Assembly (NCBI GenBank): GCA_006386115.1
Contig: VFIW01000026.1
Coordinates: 1-64,000 of the forward strand
Length of the DNA: 64,000 nt
Origin: Globisporangium splendens
Taxonomy: Eukaryota; Oomycota; Peronosporomycetes; Pythiales; Pythiaceae
Direction of reading: 5' to 3'
This document shows, piece after piece, positions 20,911 through 30,614 of the stretch (within the stretch, counting starts at the first letter, position 1; each line of letters opens with the position of its first letter). The notes under the pieces were generated by a model, which did no database searches, was not told the DNA's origin, and worked only from the letters and a program-made list of their open reading frames with translations. The position numbers and the translations under genes are program-made.

Positions 20911-22197
20911 CTACAGAACTTTGGGGAGCAGACGAAGCCGGCGAACGAAGCTAACCTTGGTGATCCACTTCTGGTCCAGGATACCAGTGGTGACTCCATC
21001 CTCCCGGACAACCAATTCGTCATCCTTGTACTCCAGCGCCACACAGTGGCCTCTTCCACTTTGCTTGAACGCGTGCACCAGGAAGATCCCCTCTGACAGA
21101 CTGCGGGAAACCGCCAGATCAGCTATCGCCCAAGGACCAGTACCCTGTCCGGAGAACCAGTTCTTCTTGCCGAAGGTCTTCATGTCGACGGTCCAGCCCA
21201 CCTTCGGTACCTCCTCGTAGAGGTAGCGAGTCAAGTCCTTCAGCTTCAACCCCCTTGCCCGGGTGGAAACGTCAACACCGATATTATCCGCTTCCAGCTT
21301 CATCAGGAACGACGATCACAGCTTCTGAAGTCGTCCCGCTTCTTCCTTCAGACCGATCATCTCGAATGCCATCTCGAAAGCGTGAACAGCACAATCATCG
21401 TGGTCGTTTGCTCCCATCAATCGCATCGATGGCACGTCGCGGGTAATGAACTGGGCGTAAGTGATCTCTTTCGATGGGTACTTCTCCAAGTAGCGGTCGT
21501 ATGTCTGCACCAAGATCGGACAACCCTTCAGCTCACTCAACTTCTTCCACACGAGGCTGCCGTCACCCCACACAAGCCGGTATTCTCGATCCTCCCCAAC
21601 TCTGCGGCGGTTGATTATGCGCGTCACCTCACTGTCCTCCTCTTCGCTCTCCTCTCCTTCGCTCGACTCCGACTCCGAGTCGGACTGCGTTCACTGCTTC
21701 TTTGATGGGTGTGTGCTCGCCTCTTCCGAACTCAACTGAGCAATCCGCTTACTTCGACGGAGTGCGCTGGGCTCCGACTCGGATGGCTCTGCGCCCTCTT
21801 CGTCATCTACTTCGTCATCGGCTTCGGCGTGTGCGGCAGATACTTCTTCTTCTTCGGCAGCGGCGGGAGCAGGTGTTTCTTCGGCTTCGACTTCGGCGTG
21901 CGCGACAGATTCTTCTTCTTCTTCGTCTTCGGCGGGAGCATTTGTTTTGTCGCCTTCGTCATTCTCACCTTCCTCGCTGGATGATCCACTTGAAGACTCC
22001 TCATCGGACACTGATGACGCTGAAGAGCTGCTCTCTGATTCTCCTGAGTCGGAGATCTCACGTTGGGAATCCCCTTCAACCGAGCCTATGCCCTCCGACA
22101 CCTCCGCCTTACGGCGCGGCTCAGCCGATTGCATTATGGACACGATTGTCGGTTCTTCCCCCCTTGAGTTCTCTTCCTCAGAAGCACCAGCGACCAT
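20911..22197 (-). pseudogene. Acidic chromodomain- and cysteine-peptidase-like TE protein, two in-frame TGAs
   Basis: One continuous frame of 429 codons from ATG 22197 to the stop at 20911, interrupted only by TGA at 21691-21693 and 21316-21318. Residues 1-190 are very acidic and Ser/Glu-rich with a basic patch (LRRSKRIAQ). Next comes a chromodomain-like segment (EYRLVWGDGSLVWKKLSELKG, from about codon 199). Then a peptidase-like region has a Cys in DHDDCAVHAFEMA (about 21400) and a His in GRGHCVALEYKDD (about 21050), the spacing and context of C48/papain-like enzymes in transposons. The family assignment is from motifs only. The gene is antisense in the 3' region of L-A; an initiator-like site and a tRNA-Gly lie upstream. 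A 5' fragment of a relative follows L-B. Confidence 0.55.
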
Positions 22198-22230
22198 CAC
22201 TCTCCAGTCGGCACCTGCTCTCGACGACGC

Positions 22231-22246
22231 AAATTGACGAATGAGC
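22231..22246 (-). promoter_or_regulatory. Oomycete-like initiator site of the antisense unit
   Basis: On the - strand this reads GCTCATTCGTCAATTT, close to the oomycete core-promoter initiator consensus recalled as GCTCATTYYNCAWTTT. It lies 34 bases upstream of the ATG at 22197. The homologous unit after L-B has GCCCATTCGCCAATTT at 28708-28723, also about 30 bases before its ATG. Confidence 0.6.
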
Positions 22247-22322
22247 CCAAGCCTGCAAGAAACAGATAAATTACGGATTCACAACGGTTAAATTACAGAA
22301 GTTTTTCTGTGATTTCCAAGTT

Positions 22323-22395
22323 TGGCCACGGCGGGGATCGAACCCGCGACCTCCAGGTTGGGAACCCGGTACTATACCATTTGAGCTGCATGACC
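22323..22395 (-). tRNA. tRNA-Gly(CCC), possible SINE head
   Basis: A 73-nt cloverleaf. Acceptor GGTCATG/CGTGGCC is fully paired with G-U pairs, anticodon stem CCGGG/CCTGG has loop TTCCCAA (anticodon CCC), and T arm is GCGGG/CCCGC with loop TTCGATC. The D stem has one mismatch. It could be a real gene or the tRNA head of a tRNA-derived retroposon, because the sequence 3' of it (TTGGAAATCACAGAAAAACT) recurs after a tRNA-like end at about 28780-28823. There is no TTTT immediately 3'. Confidence 0.7.
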
Positions 22396-22438
22396 ATCCA
22401 CAATCAGCGATCTTTTGCTCAAACCTGGTCGTTCCAAG

Positions 22439-22460
22439 AAAAAAAAAAAAAAAAAAAAAT
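22439..22460 (+). repeat. Poly(A) run
   Basis: About 22 consecutive A residues on the + strand (T on -), 44 bp upstream of the tRNA-Gly. It could mark an old retroposition tail; no matching element body was identified. Confidence 0.6.
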
Positions 22461-22595
22461 TCGACGGTCCACAGGTATACACCCGTGGTATCCAGGATTA
22501 TACATATTTAGTGTATAGTGTGGTATTTAAATAGTCTTCAGCTAGGTAGATTGAGTAGTCACTCTGTCTAATTCTAGTAATATAGACAGCTTTCA

Positions 22596-22611
22596 ACTGA
22601 GCCACACAGGC
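22596..22611 (-). other. tRNA-Thr segment at L-A/L-B junction (16-bp target duplication)
   Basis: ACTGAGCCACACAGGC again, identical to 13925-13940 and 9212-9227. It is preceded by tatagacagctttca (LINE-like 3' end) and followed by one A and then L-B. It serves as the 3' duplication of L-A and the 5' duplication of L-B. Confidence 0.75.
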
Positions 22612-22613
22612 AG

Positions 22614-24242
22614 GTGTACCACACCTTTCGCGAAGTGAACCTCGCGACGGGGATGACATCGGCGACCTGGCGAGTGTACTTCTTGTCCAGCTCGTGTCCA
22701 AGCGCGTTGGTCGTGAACGGGTCTGTGTGCGACCAGGTGTTGTTTGACAACAAGCTGCACCCGGCGCATGGAAAGAATGCTCCGTTCCAGTCGGAGCGAC
22801 AGCCGTATGGGTATCGCTCGCACCATGGAATCGACCTCGGGACTCCAGACAGTGTGTTCCCTCCTTCGAAGCCAGCTCCAGAGCAACCCCAGCAGCAACG
22901 ACAGCAACCGCCGAAAACCTACGCTCAAGCTGCGAGTGCGATGCCGAAGCAAACCTCGCTGCAGAAGGCAGTCGAGGAAGGAAAGAGACGGGAAGCCCAG
23001 CTCCAGGAGAGAGCTCAGCATGGCAAGTCGTCAGCTGAAACAGCGCTGGCCAAGCCGCGAAGCAACTCCGATGTGCTCTCGATTGCCACGTTCGACGACT
23101 CGCAAGGCAAGGTGACTCCACCAGGAAGTCCCAAACCGCCAATGAAGTCCCCGACGCTGCTCTTGACGAATGGAAACGACGGTTTCTCCACCGTGACAAA
23201 CAAGAAGAAGCGCTCGAGAAACGGAGTCGACTTCTCCAACATGCTGGTGAAACAGCAACCACAGCCTCTAGATGGTGTTGCCACCACCAACTACTTCCAG
23301 GTGCTGCAGTCGATGGAAGTATCCTTCGAAGTGAAGAATGTGGCTGCAGACAAGAAGTATGGTCCTCGGTACCAAGTGATCCCTGTCGATGTGAAGCGTC
23401 CCGAGGCGCTCAAGACGTCGACTGAGTCGGCTTTCTTTGTGGAAAAGCACCACACGAAGATCAGGAAAGCGTCGAAGGCGTCTCCGATCTTGGAGGTGTC
23501 CGAGTCGATGCTGAACGATGAGAACACGGCGTTGCTCAACACCCTCCCGGACCGTCTTGCGCTCGCAGACACTCAGGTCGAGGGTGCGAGCAAACTCATC
23601 GACAACGCCACGAACCCCGACCACGTCATCAAGAAGGCAGTGGACTCGCCGCTGGCTTTCAACAGCGCTCTGTCGCTCAAGATGGCAGGAAGTGGACACG
23701 GAGTCGCAGAGCTCGCGCAGTTGCATGTGATCAACCGCGTGTTGAGTGCGACCCAGCCGAGCGAAGACACGACGTTCAGTGCGAAGTGGAAGAAGCTGAT
23801 GAAGACGACGGTCCCGTCGAAGCGAGGCGACATGTTCAAGACGTGTGCCAATTGGTGGACGTCGTCCAACGAGATGAAGGAACTATCGCGAGCGACGAAG
23901 GCACTCGGGTTCTTCGAACTCATGCTGATGTCGATCGCGCCGACGATCTTCAGCAACGACCACTGGATCCACTACATCACTGGTCAGCCGGTCGAGTGGA
24001 TCCCCGCACACCACACGAGACTCCTCCACCCCAACACTCTCCTCATGCTCTTGCGGTCGGACCTTGGTGCGCACTGCTTGAGTCAATGGAACGAAGTGCA
24101 GTGGCAGGGGTACTTGTTCGACGACCTGGAAGAGCTTCGCAAGCTCGATGGGTACTACCCGGTCGACGAGTCGGTGTTGCAGCTCCGAGTTGTCGAGGGA
24201 GAGGTGGTACTGGTAGCGGGAGGCTTGGCCACTCGTTGCTAA
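22614..24242 (+). CDS. L-B ORF1, 5' truncated but open
   Basis: 541 residues are open to the stop at 24240. They correspond to the L-A ORF1 from VYDTFREVNLATG onward. The Gln-rich linker and KKKRSRNGVDFSN block are present. The C-terminal block reads KTCANWWTSSNEMKELS, showing the frame that L-A has lost. The N-terminal Pro/Ser region and the first conserved block are absent. Initiation is doubtful, as the first codon lies at the truncation point. Confidence 0.8.
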   Translation: MYHTFREVNLATGMTSATWRVYFLSSSCPSALVVNGSVCDQVLFDNKLHPAHGKNAPFQSERQPYGYRSHHGIDLGTPDSVFPPSKPAPEQPQQQRQQPPKTYAQAASAMPKQTSLQKAVEEGKRREAQLQERAQHGKSSAETALAKPRSNSDVLSIATFDDSQGKVTPPGSPKPPMKSPTLLLTNGNDGFSTVTNKKKRSRNGVDFSNMLVKQQPQPLDGVATTNYFQVLQSMEVSFEVKNVAADKKYGPRYQVIPVDVKRPEALKTSTESAFFVEKHHTKIRKASKASPILEVSESMLNDENTALLNTLPDRLALADTQVEGASKLIDNATNPDHVIKKAVDSPLAFNSALSLKMAGSGHGVAELAQLHVINRVLSATQPSEDTTFSAKWKKLMKTTVPSKRGDMFKTCANWWTSSNEMKELSRATKALGFFELMLMSIAPTIFSNDHWIHYITGQPVEWIPAHHTRLLHPNTLLMLLRSDLGAHCLSQWNEVQWQGYLFDDLEELRKLDGYYPVDESVLQLRVVEGEVVLVAGGLATRC

Positions 24243-24282
24243 ACCAACCTCGACTTATCCCTCGTGGAACAACATCAGCGTC

Positions 24283-27200
24283 TTGACCGTGAACACTAAT
24301 GGCATCAAAGACAACGGTCACTTATTTATCGACAACATGGTATCGAAGCATTCGATATCGTGTGTCCAGGAAACCAAGTTCAGCGACAAGCAACACCTCT
24401 CGACCTTCAAGTTCCACCTCGACTCAAGCTTCAAACACCAAGTCTTCGTGAACGATCCGAACTCCCAGTTGGATCGACCCACACGCGGGCGTAGTGGCGG
24501 TGTTCTCACTGTTCTTCGCTCTGACGTGCCGGGTTTCGAAATGGCTGCGGAACAACCAAGCCTCGCCGTCCCAGGTCGGTACCTCGTAGTGAAGCTGATG
24601 GTGAGCGACGCTCCCGTCTACATTCACAACGTGTACGCGCCAGTGGACCGACAGGAAAAGCAACAATTCTTCTCGAGTCTGGAGACCGAAGGCTTTGAAG
24701 ATCAAGCGACACACCTTGTGTTGGGAGATCTGAATACGCCTTTGGATCCCAGACTCGACTCGTCGTCTCCAGATCTGCGCTACGAACCGGCGCGATCGAG
24801 CTGCCTTGCGTGGCTTGCTCGTCTTGGCGTTGTGGATGCGTGGCGTGTCCACCATGACACGAAGCGAGTCTTCACTGGTCCCTTGCCTCGCAAGAACCGG
24901 TTGGACTATATTCTTCTCTCGGAGCCGTTCTATGAACGCTTCTACGACGACTCCAAGTACTTCGTTCCCCAGAACGCTGGTGACCACCTTGCTCACTGTG
25001 TGAGTTTCAAGACTGGCTCCCAGCTGCATGGACGCGGGTACTGGAAGTTTCCCCGTTACCTGCTGGAGTACCCAGTGGTTGTTTCCGCGGTCGAGAAGGA
25101 AGCGGAAGCAGTCCGAGATCAGCTCCGTGGCTCTATCAATCCTGGCCAAATCTGGGAGAGGTGGAAGACGAGAATCAAGACCCAGCTGCAAGACGTCCAG
25201 AAGAAGCTCCGCATGCAAGACACAGCCGCGGTCGAAGAGGCTCGTGCTTCGCTCGACCAGGCTGCTGCACGCTACCGTGAGTCTTCCACCGAGAACAATC
25301 GCAGCCAGTTCGACGACGCGATGAAGATTTACAAGGAGACAGTCACCAGAACCAGCCAGTACAACCAAGACAATGCGTTCGACTTCCAGGCTGCCAACTC
25401 CGAGAAATCGACCAAGCACTTCTTCCGTCCGTTGGATGCGAGCCTGAGGAAGGTATCGATTGAAGAGGTGGTGACACCGACTGGAAGTGTCTCGTCGAAC
25501 CCTCAAGAGATATCTCTCCGTTTCCTCGAGCACTGGGGATCCGAGATGGGAGATCCCGACAGTCCAGCAGGAACAGCTCCTCCACCAGACGAAGCCAAAC
25601 AGCAAACGCTCATTGACTCGATCATCCGTGTGCTGTCGGAGCTGGATCGAGAGATCTTGAATGCTCCCGTGACGGCTTCCGACCTTGCGGACTCGATCAA
25701 GCACATGAAGGCGAGCTCGGCACCTGGTATGGACGGCTTGACAGCTGGCTTTTACCAGGTCGCTCCCGACGTGTTCGGTGAATGTCTCAGCATTGTCTTC
25801 AACGACCAGCTTCGTCGTGGCATCCTCCTGCCGTCACAACGCAAGTCAGCGGTCGTGCTCCTCTACAAGAAGGGATCAAGAGCCGAGCCTGGCAACTACC
25901 GACCGATCACGCTGATGCCAGTCGACGTGAAAGCTCTGTCCAAGACTCTCACGTTCCGACTCCAGTCCGTTGTGTGTAGTCTCATCCACACGGACCAGAA
26001 GGCATTCGTGAAAGGCAGGTCGATCCACCATCACGTTCGCTTCCTCGCTGATCTCCAGGACTTGATCACGAACCTCGACGACGAAGCGTACGCGATGTTC
26101 CTGGACTTCGAGAAGGCTTTCGATCGTGTGAACTGGGACTACATGTTCCGAGTGCTTGAGAAGATGGGATGCGGCTCTGCGTTTATCCAGTGGGTGAGGC
26201 TTCTGTACACGCGACCGCAAGCACACCTTCTCATCAACCAGAACATCCAACCCGCGCTTCATCCGGCGCGAGGTGTCAAACAGGGTGATCCTCTGTCGGC
26301 ATTGCTCTTCCTTCTGGCAATTGAGCCTCTTGGGAACTTGCTGCGGTCGCACAAGGAATACGGAGTGTGCCTCGACGTAGACCACACTGCCACCAGCATG
26401 TTCTTTGCGGACGACACCACGCTTCTAGGCGGTTCAATCCCGAGTGTCCAAGCACAACTGGAGCTCGTGGATGTCTACTGCAAGGGATCCGGTGCGAAAC
26501 TCAACCTCAGCAAGTCGATGCTGATGGCGCTGAATCGCAACCAAGACTGCCCTCGCCTGCCTGACGTCCAAGTGCTGGGTCGTGCAGAGTCGGTGAAGTT
26601 CCTTGGTATCCCGTTCAGCCAGTCTCCAGCCAATGACGCCATCGTGTCTTTCCTCGATGACCGCTTCTACGACGGCTTCAAGGCGTGGTACAGGCGAGCT
26701 CGAACACTGCGAGGGCGACTTCTGGTGGCTCAGACAATGGTCCTGTCTCGACTGTGGCACTACACGCAGCATGTAGTGGTCCCTAGGCAAGTCGTGAAGA
26801 GGTGGCAGTCGATGTTGAACAAGTTTGTCCTGAGTCGGAAGCACGACCGAGAGGACACACACATCCAGCTGATCCCGAAGGAGTTTCTCTACTTGCGGCG
26901 AAGTGACGGTGGTCTGGGCATACCGAGCATCGAAGCTCATCTGAAGCGGCAACGACTCCAGCTGCTGCTTCAGTTTGTGCGTGCAGCCACGACTCCCGAG
27001 GAGAGAAACTGGACGACAGCGAGCTGTGAGATGCTCAAGTCTGTTCTACCACCCGTCGGAAGGTGCAGAGCGCTCGACTTTCTCACAGTATCGCCGCTGC
27101 GGCATGGCTCGATGATCAAGTGGCAGAAAACTTCAGGGTGGTGGCGAGCAACCTGGACGATGTGGTACACAATCAGCTGGGAGATCACGTGGCGCAACCT

Positions 27201-28359
27201 TTCGCCGGACGAAGGCGTGAGGGAGTGCCTCGCTCAGCCAATTTGGTTCCATGCAGATGCGCATCTCCACTACGAACAGACCCCTCGGACTGCAACTGTC
27301 AACGCTCATCGAAGGTGCCTTGGTATGTGTCCCGAGCCGCAGCGAAGCTTCCGGCTCCACATCTCGAGAGTCATCGGTTTGCGATCGCTGGCGGACTTTA
27401 TGCGTGGTGGAACGACATGGCCAAGCTGCAACGACTTTGTGGCGGCTCACCTTGATCGCACGCTGGCTCACATCTCTGTCGGCATCCAGTCGCAATGGCT
27501 TCGGTCGTTGTACAAGGAAGCAACACAGATTGTGGACCGACTGGGAACACTACCACCGCAAGTTGACTCAAGTCTTCGTCTTCTTCCGCACCTTGGTTGC
27601 ACCAGTGGCACGAAGGTGTGTGTGTTTCCGGCCATTCCGAGAAGCGCGCTTCTTTGTCTGGTGTGGACACCAACGCCACCGTCGAAAAGCCACCCAATGA
27701 CGCTTCACAGTCAGAGCGTTGACGAAGACGAAGTGAAACGGTTCGTGAAGTACGGCAAGCACCTCCGCTAGCTCCTGCTTCAGATCTTTGAAGACCTGCA
27801 GTTTCGCGTGGCGTTCCGACTGCTTCCTGTGCGCTCTCGGTTCTTCTTTCTGCGAGACACCGACCCTGGCATCACGTACTGCATCCAGAATGGCTGCAAC
27901 GCAGTTGAGACCGAGCAGCACTTGTTCTTCGAGTGCGCGCTTGCCTCGCGAGTGTGGGAGCACCTGTTGCTTCTGATGCGGCCATTCTTTCGAAGCCAGC
28001 CAACGTGGACGATGATTGCCTTGGCGCGGAAGCCGTCGATTCACGAAGACTGGACGGAATGCGAAGACGTCATCTGTGACATTTGGCACACTCTCCGCGC
28101 GGTGGCCATCCACTTCCTCTGGTCGGACCGCAATCGGTGCCACTTCGATGGACGTCAGCCAACACCGACCACTCCGGCACTCTTGGTTATCTTCACGACA
28201 ACATGTGCTCATTTGCGGCACAGCATCCGTAGGCGCTGCGATGCCAACGAGAGAAACACCCTTCACAGAGTACTCTCCAAGATGCAAGAGAACTCGACGT
28301 TTGAGAGGTTTGCGACGGAACGAGCCTCAATGCTTTACATTCGGCAGCGCGAGCTGTAG
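24283..28359 (+). pseudogene. L-B ORF2 (APE endonuclease + reverse transcriptase), one nonsense codon
   Basis: 1,358 codons in one frame, interrupted only by TAG at 27769-27771 (KYGKHLR then stop; L-A has Arg there). Endonuclease: VNTNGIKDNG, CVQETKFSD, HNVYAPVDR, VLGDLNTPLDPR, NRLDYILLSE, GDHLAHCVSF. Reverse transcriptase: NYRPITLMPVD, FVKGRSIHHHV, FLDFEKAFDRV, GVKQGDPLSAL, FFADDTTLLGGS (about 26400). The C-terminus has a zf-RVT-like GCNAVETEQHLFFEC (about 27900). Layout matches L1/Tx1-type LINEs (two ORFs, APE endonuclease, no RNase H). The frame begins with TTG and lacks a nearby ATG, as in L-A. Confidence 0.9.
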
Positions 28360-28402
28360 CACGGTGCAAATATTTGGAAGTCGGGATGCATCTTTTCAAA
28401 AG

Positions 28403-28477
28403 TCGCACAGAGCGGGGATTGAACTCGCGACCAGTAGACTGGCAACTCAGCACTCCACCGCCTGAGCAATCTGACAA
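28403..28477 (-). pseudogene. Degenerate tRNA-like sequence
   Basis: The - strand has a good T arm (GCGAG TTCAATC CCCGC) and D-arm block (GCTCAGGCGGTGGAG). The anticodon stem is poor and only four acceptor pairs remain (CAGA/TCTG). The possible anticodon GCC is a guess. It is a tRNA-derived relic or retroposon head, 3' of L-B. Confidence 0.45.
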
Positions 28478-28668
28478 GATGCTCCGCGAGATAGCGTCGA
28501 TGAGGGTTACAGGGCGGCTCCGATGTGTAGCGTCCTTCGAGACCGAGGCTTCTGTCCACCGTGGATATGGCCCCCGCCACCAACGTCGTTAGACGAGGCG
28601 CTATGAGTACATCCTGCCACCGGTGGACATTCCCCCAAGTACCAGATATCTGCTCCACAGCATGAGCG

Positions 28669-28823
28669 CTGACCATCACTCTCGAAGACGACTGCTCTCG
28701 ACGACGCAAATTGGCGAATGGGCTCGATCCTACAGTGAACAAATACAACACGGGTCAGTAAAGATGATTTTTTTGTGAAGCGCAGTTTTTCTGTGAATTT
28801 CGACTTTTGTTGCGGCGGGTATC
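28669..28823 (-). mobile_element. 5' fragment of the antisense tRNA-linked unit, cut by G3
   Basis: Homologous to 22191-22340: the MV start context (ATG at 28676), the initiator-like site (28708-28723), the CACAGAAAAACT block and a tRNA-like 3' end (GCGGGTATC) are all recognisable. G3 starts at 28824 inside the tRNA-like end. Downstream of the ATG the frame soon diverges from the 20911-22197 protein. Confidence 0.6.
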
Positions 28824-29359
28824 TGTAAGAGGGTGCTGTTCACAACAGTCCCTCAAACACGGCACACACGCTTGTGCCAGAGGAAGCGATCTCCCGACTT
28901 GGAGGGAGGAAGAAGACTTGAGTACTTGGAGGAAAATTTGCAACTGAATTGAAAAGGTTATGGTTCCTGTCGCTACTTGCTAATGAACCCCAAGGGATCC
29001 TACAACTTTCACAACTAAAACCTAACATACACAATAAAACCTATAAATCTGATATATAAAACCTTGGGTACACTGAGGTTGAACCTACGGGATCTTCTAG
29101 AAGCTTGAACTTCAAGTCTTATTTAAAATCCCTGCAAAGTGATTGGCTTGCGCCACTCACTTCAGGCGGCAGAGACACGTCGGTCTCGTCGCCAGCCCAG
29201 TTTCCCAAGCAGGAACCATCACTCAGTACTTGATTAGTACATGGATGTCATCACTCTGTACTGATTAGTACATGAGAACAACATTCTGCACTGATCAGCA
29301 CAGAGAACACTCGTGAGGTCATCGAATGACGTCACACGTGCATGTGGGGACTGTATTAC
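28824..29359 (-). repeat. G3 3' LTR
   Basis: Begins TGTAAGAGGG on +, equal to a TTACA end on -. The other terminus is GTAATACAG rather than the expected TG start. It contains the repeats cactctgtactgattagtacatg. Confidence 0.88.
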
Positions 29360-30271
29360 CGTCGCGATGATCCGAACCAACACATCGCAGCCCAGAGAGA
29401 CTCATGGCGAACATTTGTTCGTCTTGAGAATGAGAACAAGATGGAGCGTCTTCTTCGTCGTGACAATGCTCGTGCCGAAAGAAGAACTCCCGCTGACGAC
29501 AGAGCGAATCCTAGCTCTGGTCGTCGTAGTGTCGCCCCTGGCGACGCTACAAGCAGTTCTCATAGCTGCGAACCACGTCGGGAACATCAGACTCCAATGT
29601 CTGACGAGGCTCCCACGTGTCCGAGCTCGGTGGATACCCACGCCACCGAACTCTGTAGAAGCGTTGATGGTTCAACTGCTTCTTTCCTCGACGATGAGTC
29701 GGTCGATCTTCATGATCAACAATCGACTCAACCATCCAGCGATGCTCTCCCTGAGAGTCTAACAACGGGGGTGGGGCTGAACGAGAAAACGATTGAGCGA
29801 CTCTGGAAGTGGAAGAGTGCTCATCGTGGGCAAATCGAGGCTTTGCAGCAGCGTTGTTCGACGCTTGAGGAACGCTGCGAGAGTCTCGAGAACCTTGTCG
29901 CCGATCATGAGTCGAAGATCGACGATCTGACAGAAGGTTCTGCCCAGTGTTCGGCTTTGGAGTCCCGTTTCGAGGAACGGTTCCAACAGGTTCAGGACGA
30001 ACTTGTTCGACTCCGGAAGAACGAGAAGTCTCGTGAGTTGGCTCACGATCGCCTGTTGCGCTCTGTGGAAGAGGCAGGTTCGGCTCTCGAGGTACTTCGT
30101 GGCGAGTACCATTCTCGTCTTCAAGCGTTGGAGGCAGTGAAGGACCAATCCTTCGACGTCCTGCAACTCTTGTACGCCGAGAAGAATCTCCAGAGCGATG
30201 AGCTGTTTGCTCTTCGCAATCAAGTGGAGAAGCTTCACGATCAGCTCGATCGTTTGCGGAAGATCTCGTAG
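29342..30271 (+). CDS. G3 antisense ORF: coiled-coil protein
   Basis: 309 residues, opposite to the Pol linker and chromodomain of G3. The ATG at 29342 lies in the last bases of the LTR; an alternative start is MERLLRRDN at 29441. Residues 1-140 are Arg/Ser-rich and disordered. From about 150 to the end the protein is a long heptad-rich coiled coil (RGQIEALQQRCSTLEERCESL). The stop TAG (30269-30271) falls just past the conserved HPTFYVGRLKPYL of the integrase on the other strand, the same place where the G1/G2 antisense ORFs end. Function unknown. It stays open although the sense genes are broken in several places. Confidence 0.55.
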   Translation: MWGLYYRRDDPNQHIAAQRDSWRTFVRLENENKMERLLRRDNARAERRTPADDRANPSSGRRSVAPGDATSSSHSCEPRREHQTPMSDEAPTCPSSVDTHATELCRSVDGSTASFLDDESVDLHDQQSTQPSSDALPESLTTGVGLNEKTIERLWKWKSAHRGQIEALQQRCSTLEERCESLENLVADHESKIDDLTEGSAQCSALESRFEERFQQVQDELVRLRKNEKSRELAHDRLLRSVEEAGSALEVLRGEYHSRLQALEAVKDQSFDVLQLLYAEKNLQSDELFALRNQVEKLHDQLDRLRKIS

Positions 30272-30614
30272 GATCCGCAGATCCACTTGGAAGGTAAGGC
30301 TTCAGTCTACCCACATAAAATGTCGGGTGTAGACGCATGCGTGTAGGTATGTCTAGCGTGTAGGCATCACCATTGCATTTCGCTACCTTGAACGGTCCGA
30401 TGAACCTTGGCAGAAGCTTTGAGCTTCCCAAGTTGGACACTGCATGTTCAGGCAGGTTCGCCGTGCTAAGTAATACAAGATCATTGATCTTATAAACTTG
30501 CTTGTTTTTCCTTCCGCTCTTGTCTGCTTGTTCCTTTTGCAGATCCTGAGCCTTCGCGATTGCGTCTCGAACAAACCTCACAACGGCTTGTCTCCTCACA
30601 ACAAAGTCATCGAC
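29547..30614 (-). pseudogene. pol: G3 Pol C-terminus: GPY/F module, linker, chromodomain
   Basis: Continues the integrase frame after TAA at 30615-30617. It has ADKSGRKNKQVYKINDLVLL, RFIGPFKVAKCNGDAYTLDI and HPTFYVGRLKPYL, then about 170 disordered residues rich in Arg, Ser and Pro (antisense to the coiled-coil ORF), and a chromodomain (FYRVRWRGYPPSSDTWEP) ending YENCL at 29550. Confidence 0.85.

Larger units (their letters stand above)
13941..22595 (+). mobile_element. L-A: non-LTR retrotransposon (LINE) inserted at a tRNA-Thr
   Basis: A two-ORF LINE: ORF1 to 16690 and endonuclease/reverse-transcriptase ORF2 to 20815, followed by a 3' region that also holds an antisense unit (about 20880-22400). 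The left boundary is exact at the tRNA-Thr 5' end. The right boundary is inferred at 22595, where ACTGAGCCACACAGGC reappears; that 16-mer also precedes 13941 (13925-13940), giving a 16-bp target-site duplication. Both ORFs are broken (frameshift in ORF1; TGA, frameshift and TAG in ORF2), so it is not autonomous. If the right boundary is wrong, the element may end soon after 20870. Confidence 0.75.
22612..28372 (+). mobile_element. L-B: 5'-truncated LINE, second copy
   Basis: Same family as L-A, diverged in ORF1 N-terminal and ORF2 but almost identical at about 23460-24240. It starts within ORF1 at a position matching about 15056 of L-A, directly after the tRNA-Thr 16-mer, so it is 5' truncated with the same 5' target boundary. 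ORF2 has a single nonsense codon. The 3' end is not seen: about 450 bp after the ORF2 stop, G3 interrupts the sequence. Confidence 0.85.

Noticed and set aside
22439..22460. Poly(A) as the 3' tail of L-A
   Set aside because: It lies 135 bp before the tRNA 16-mer that marks the LINE 3' boundary, and the other LINE 3' end at 9211 has no poly(A).
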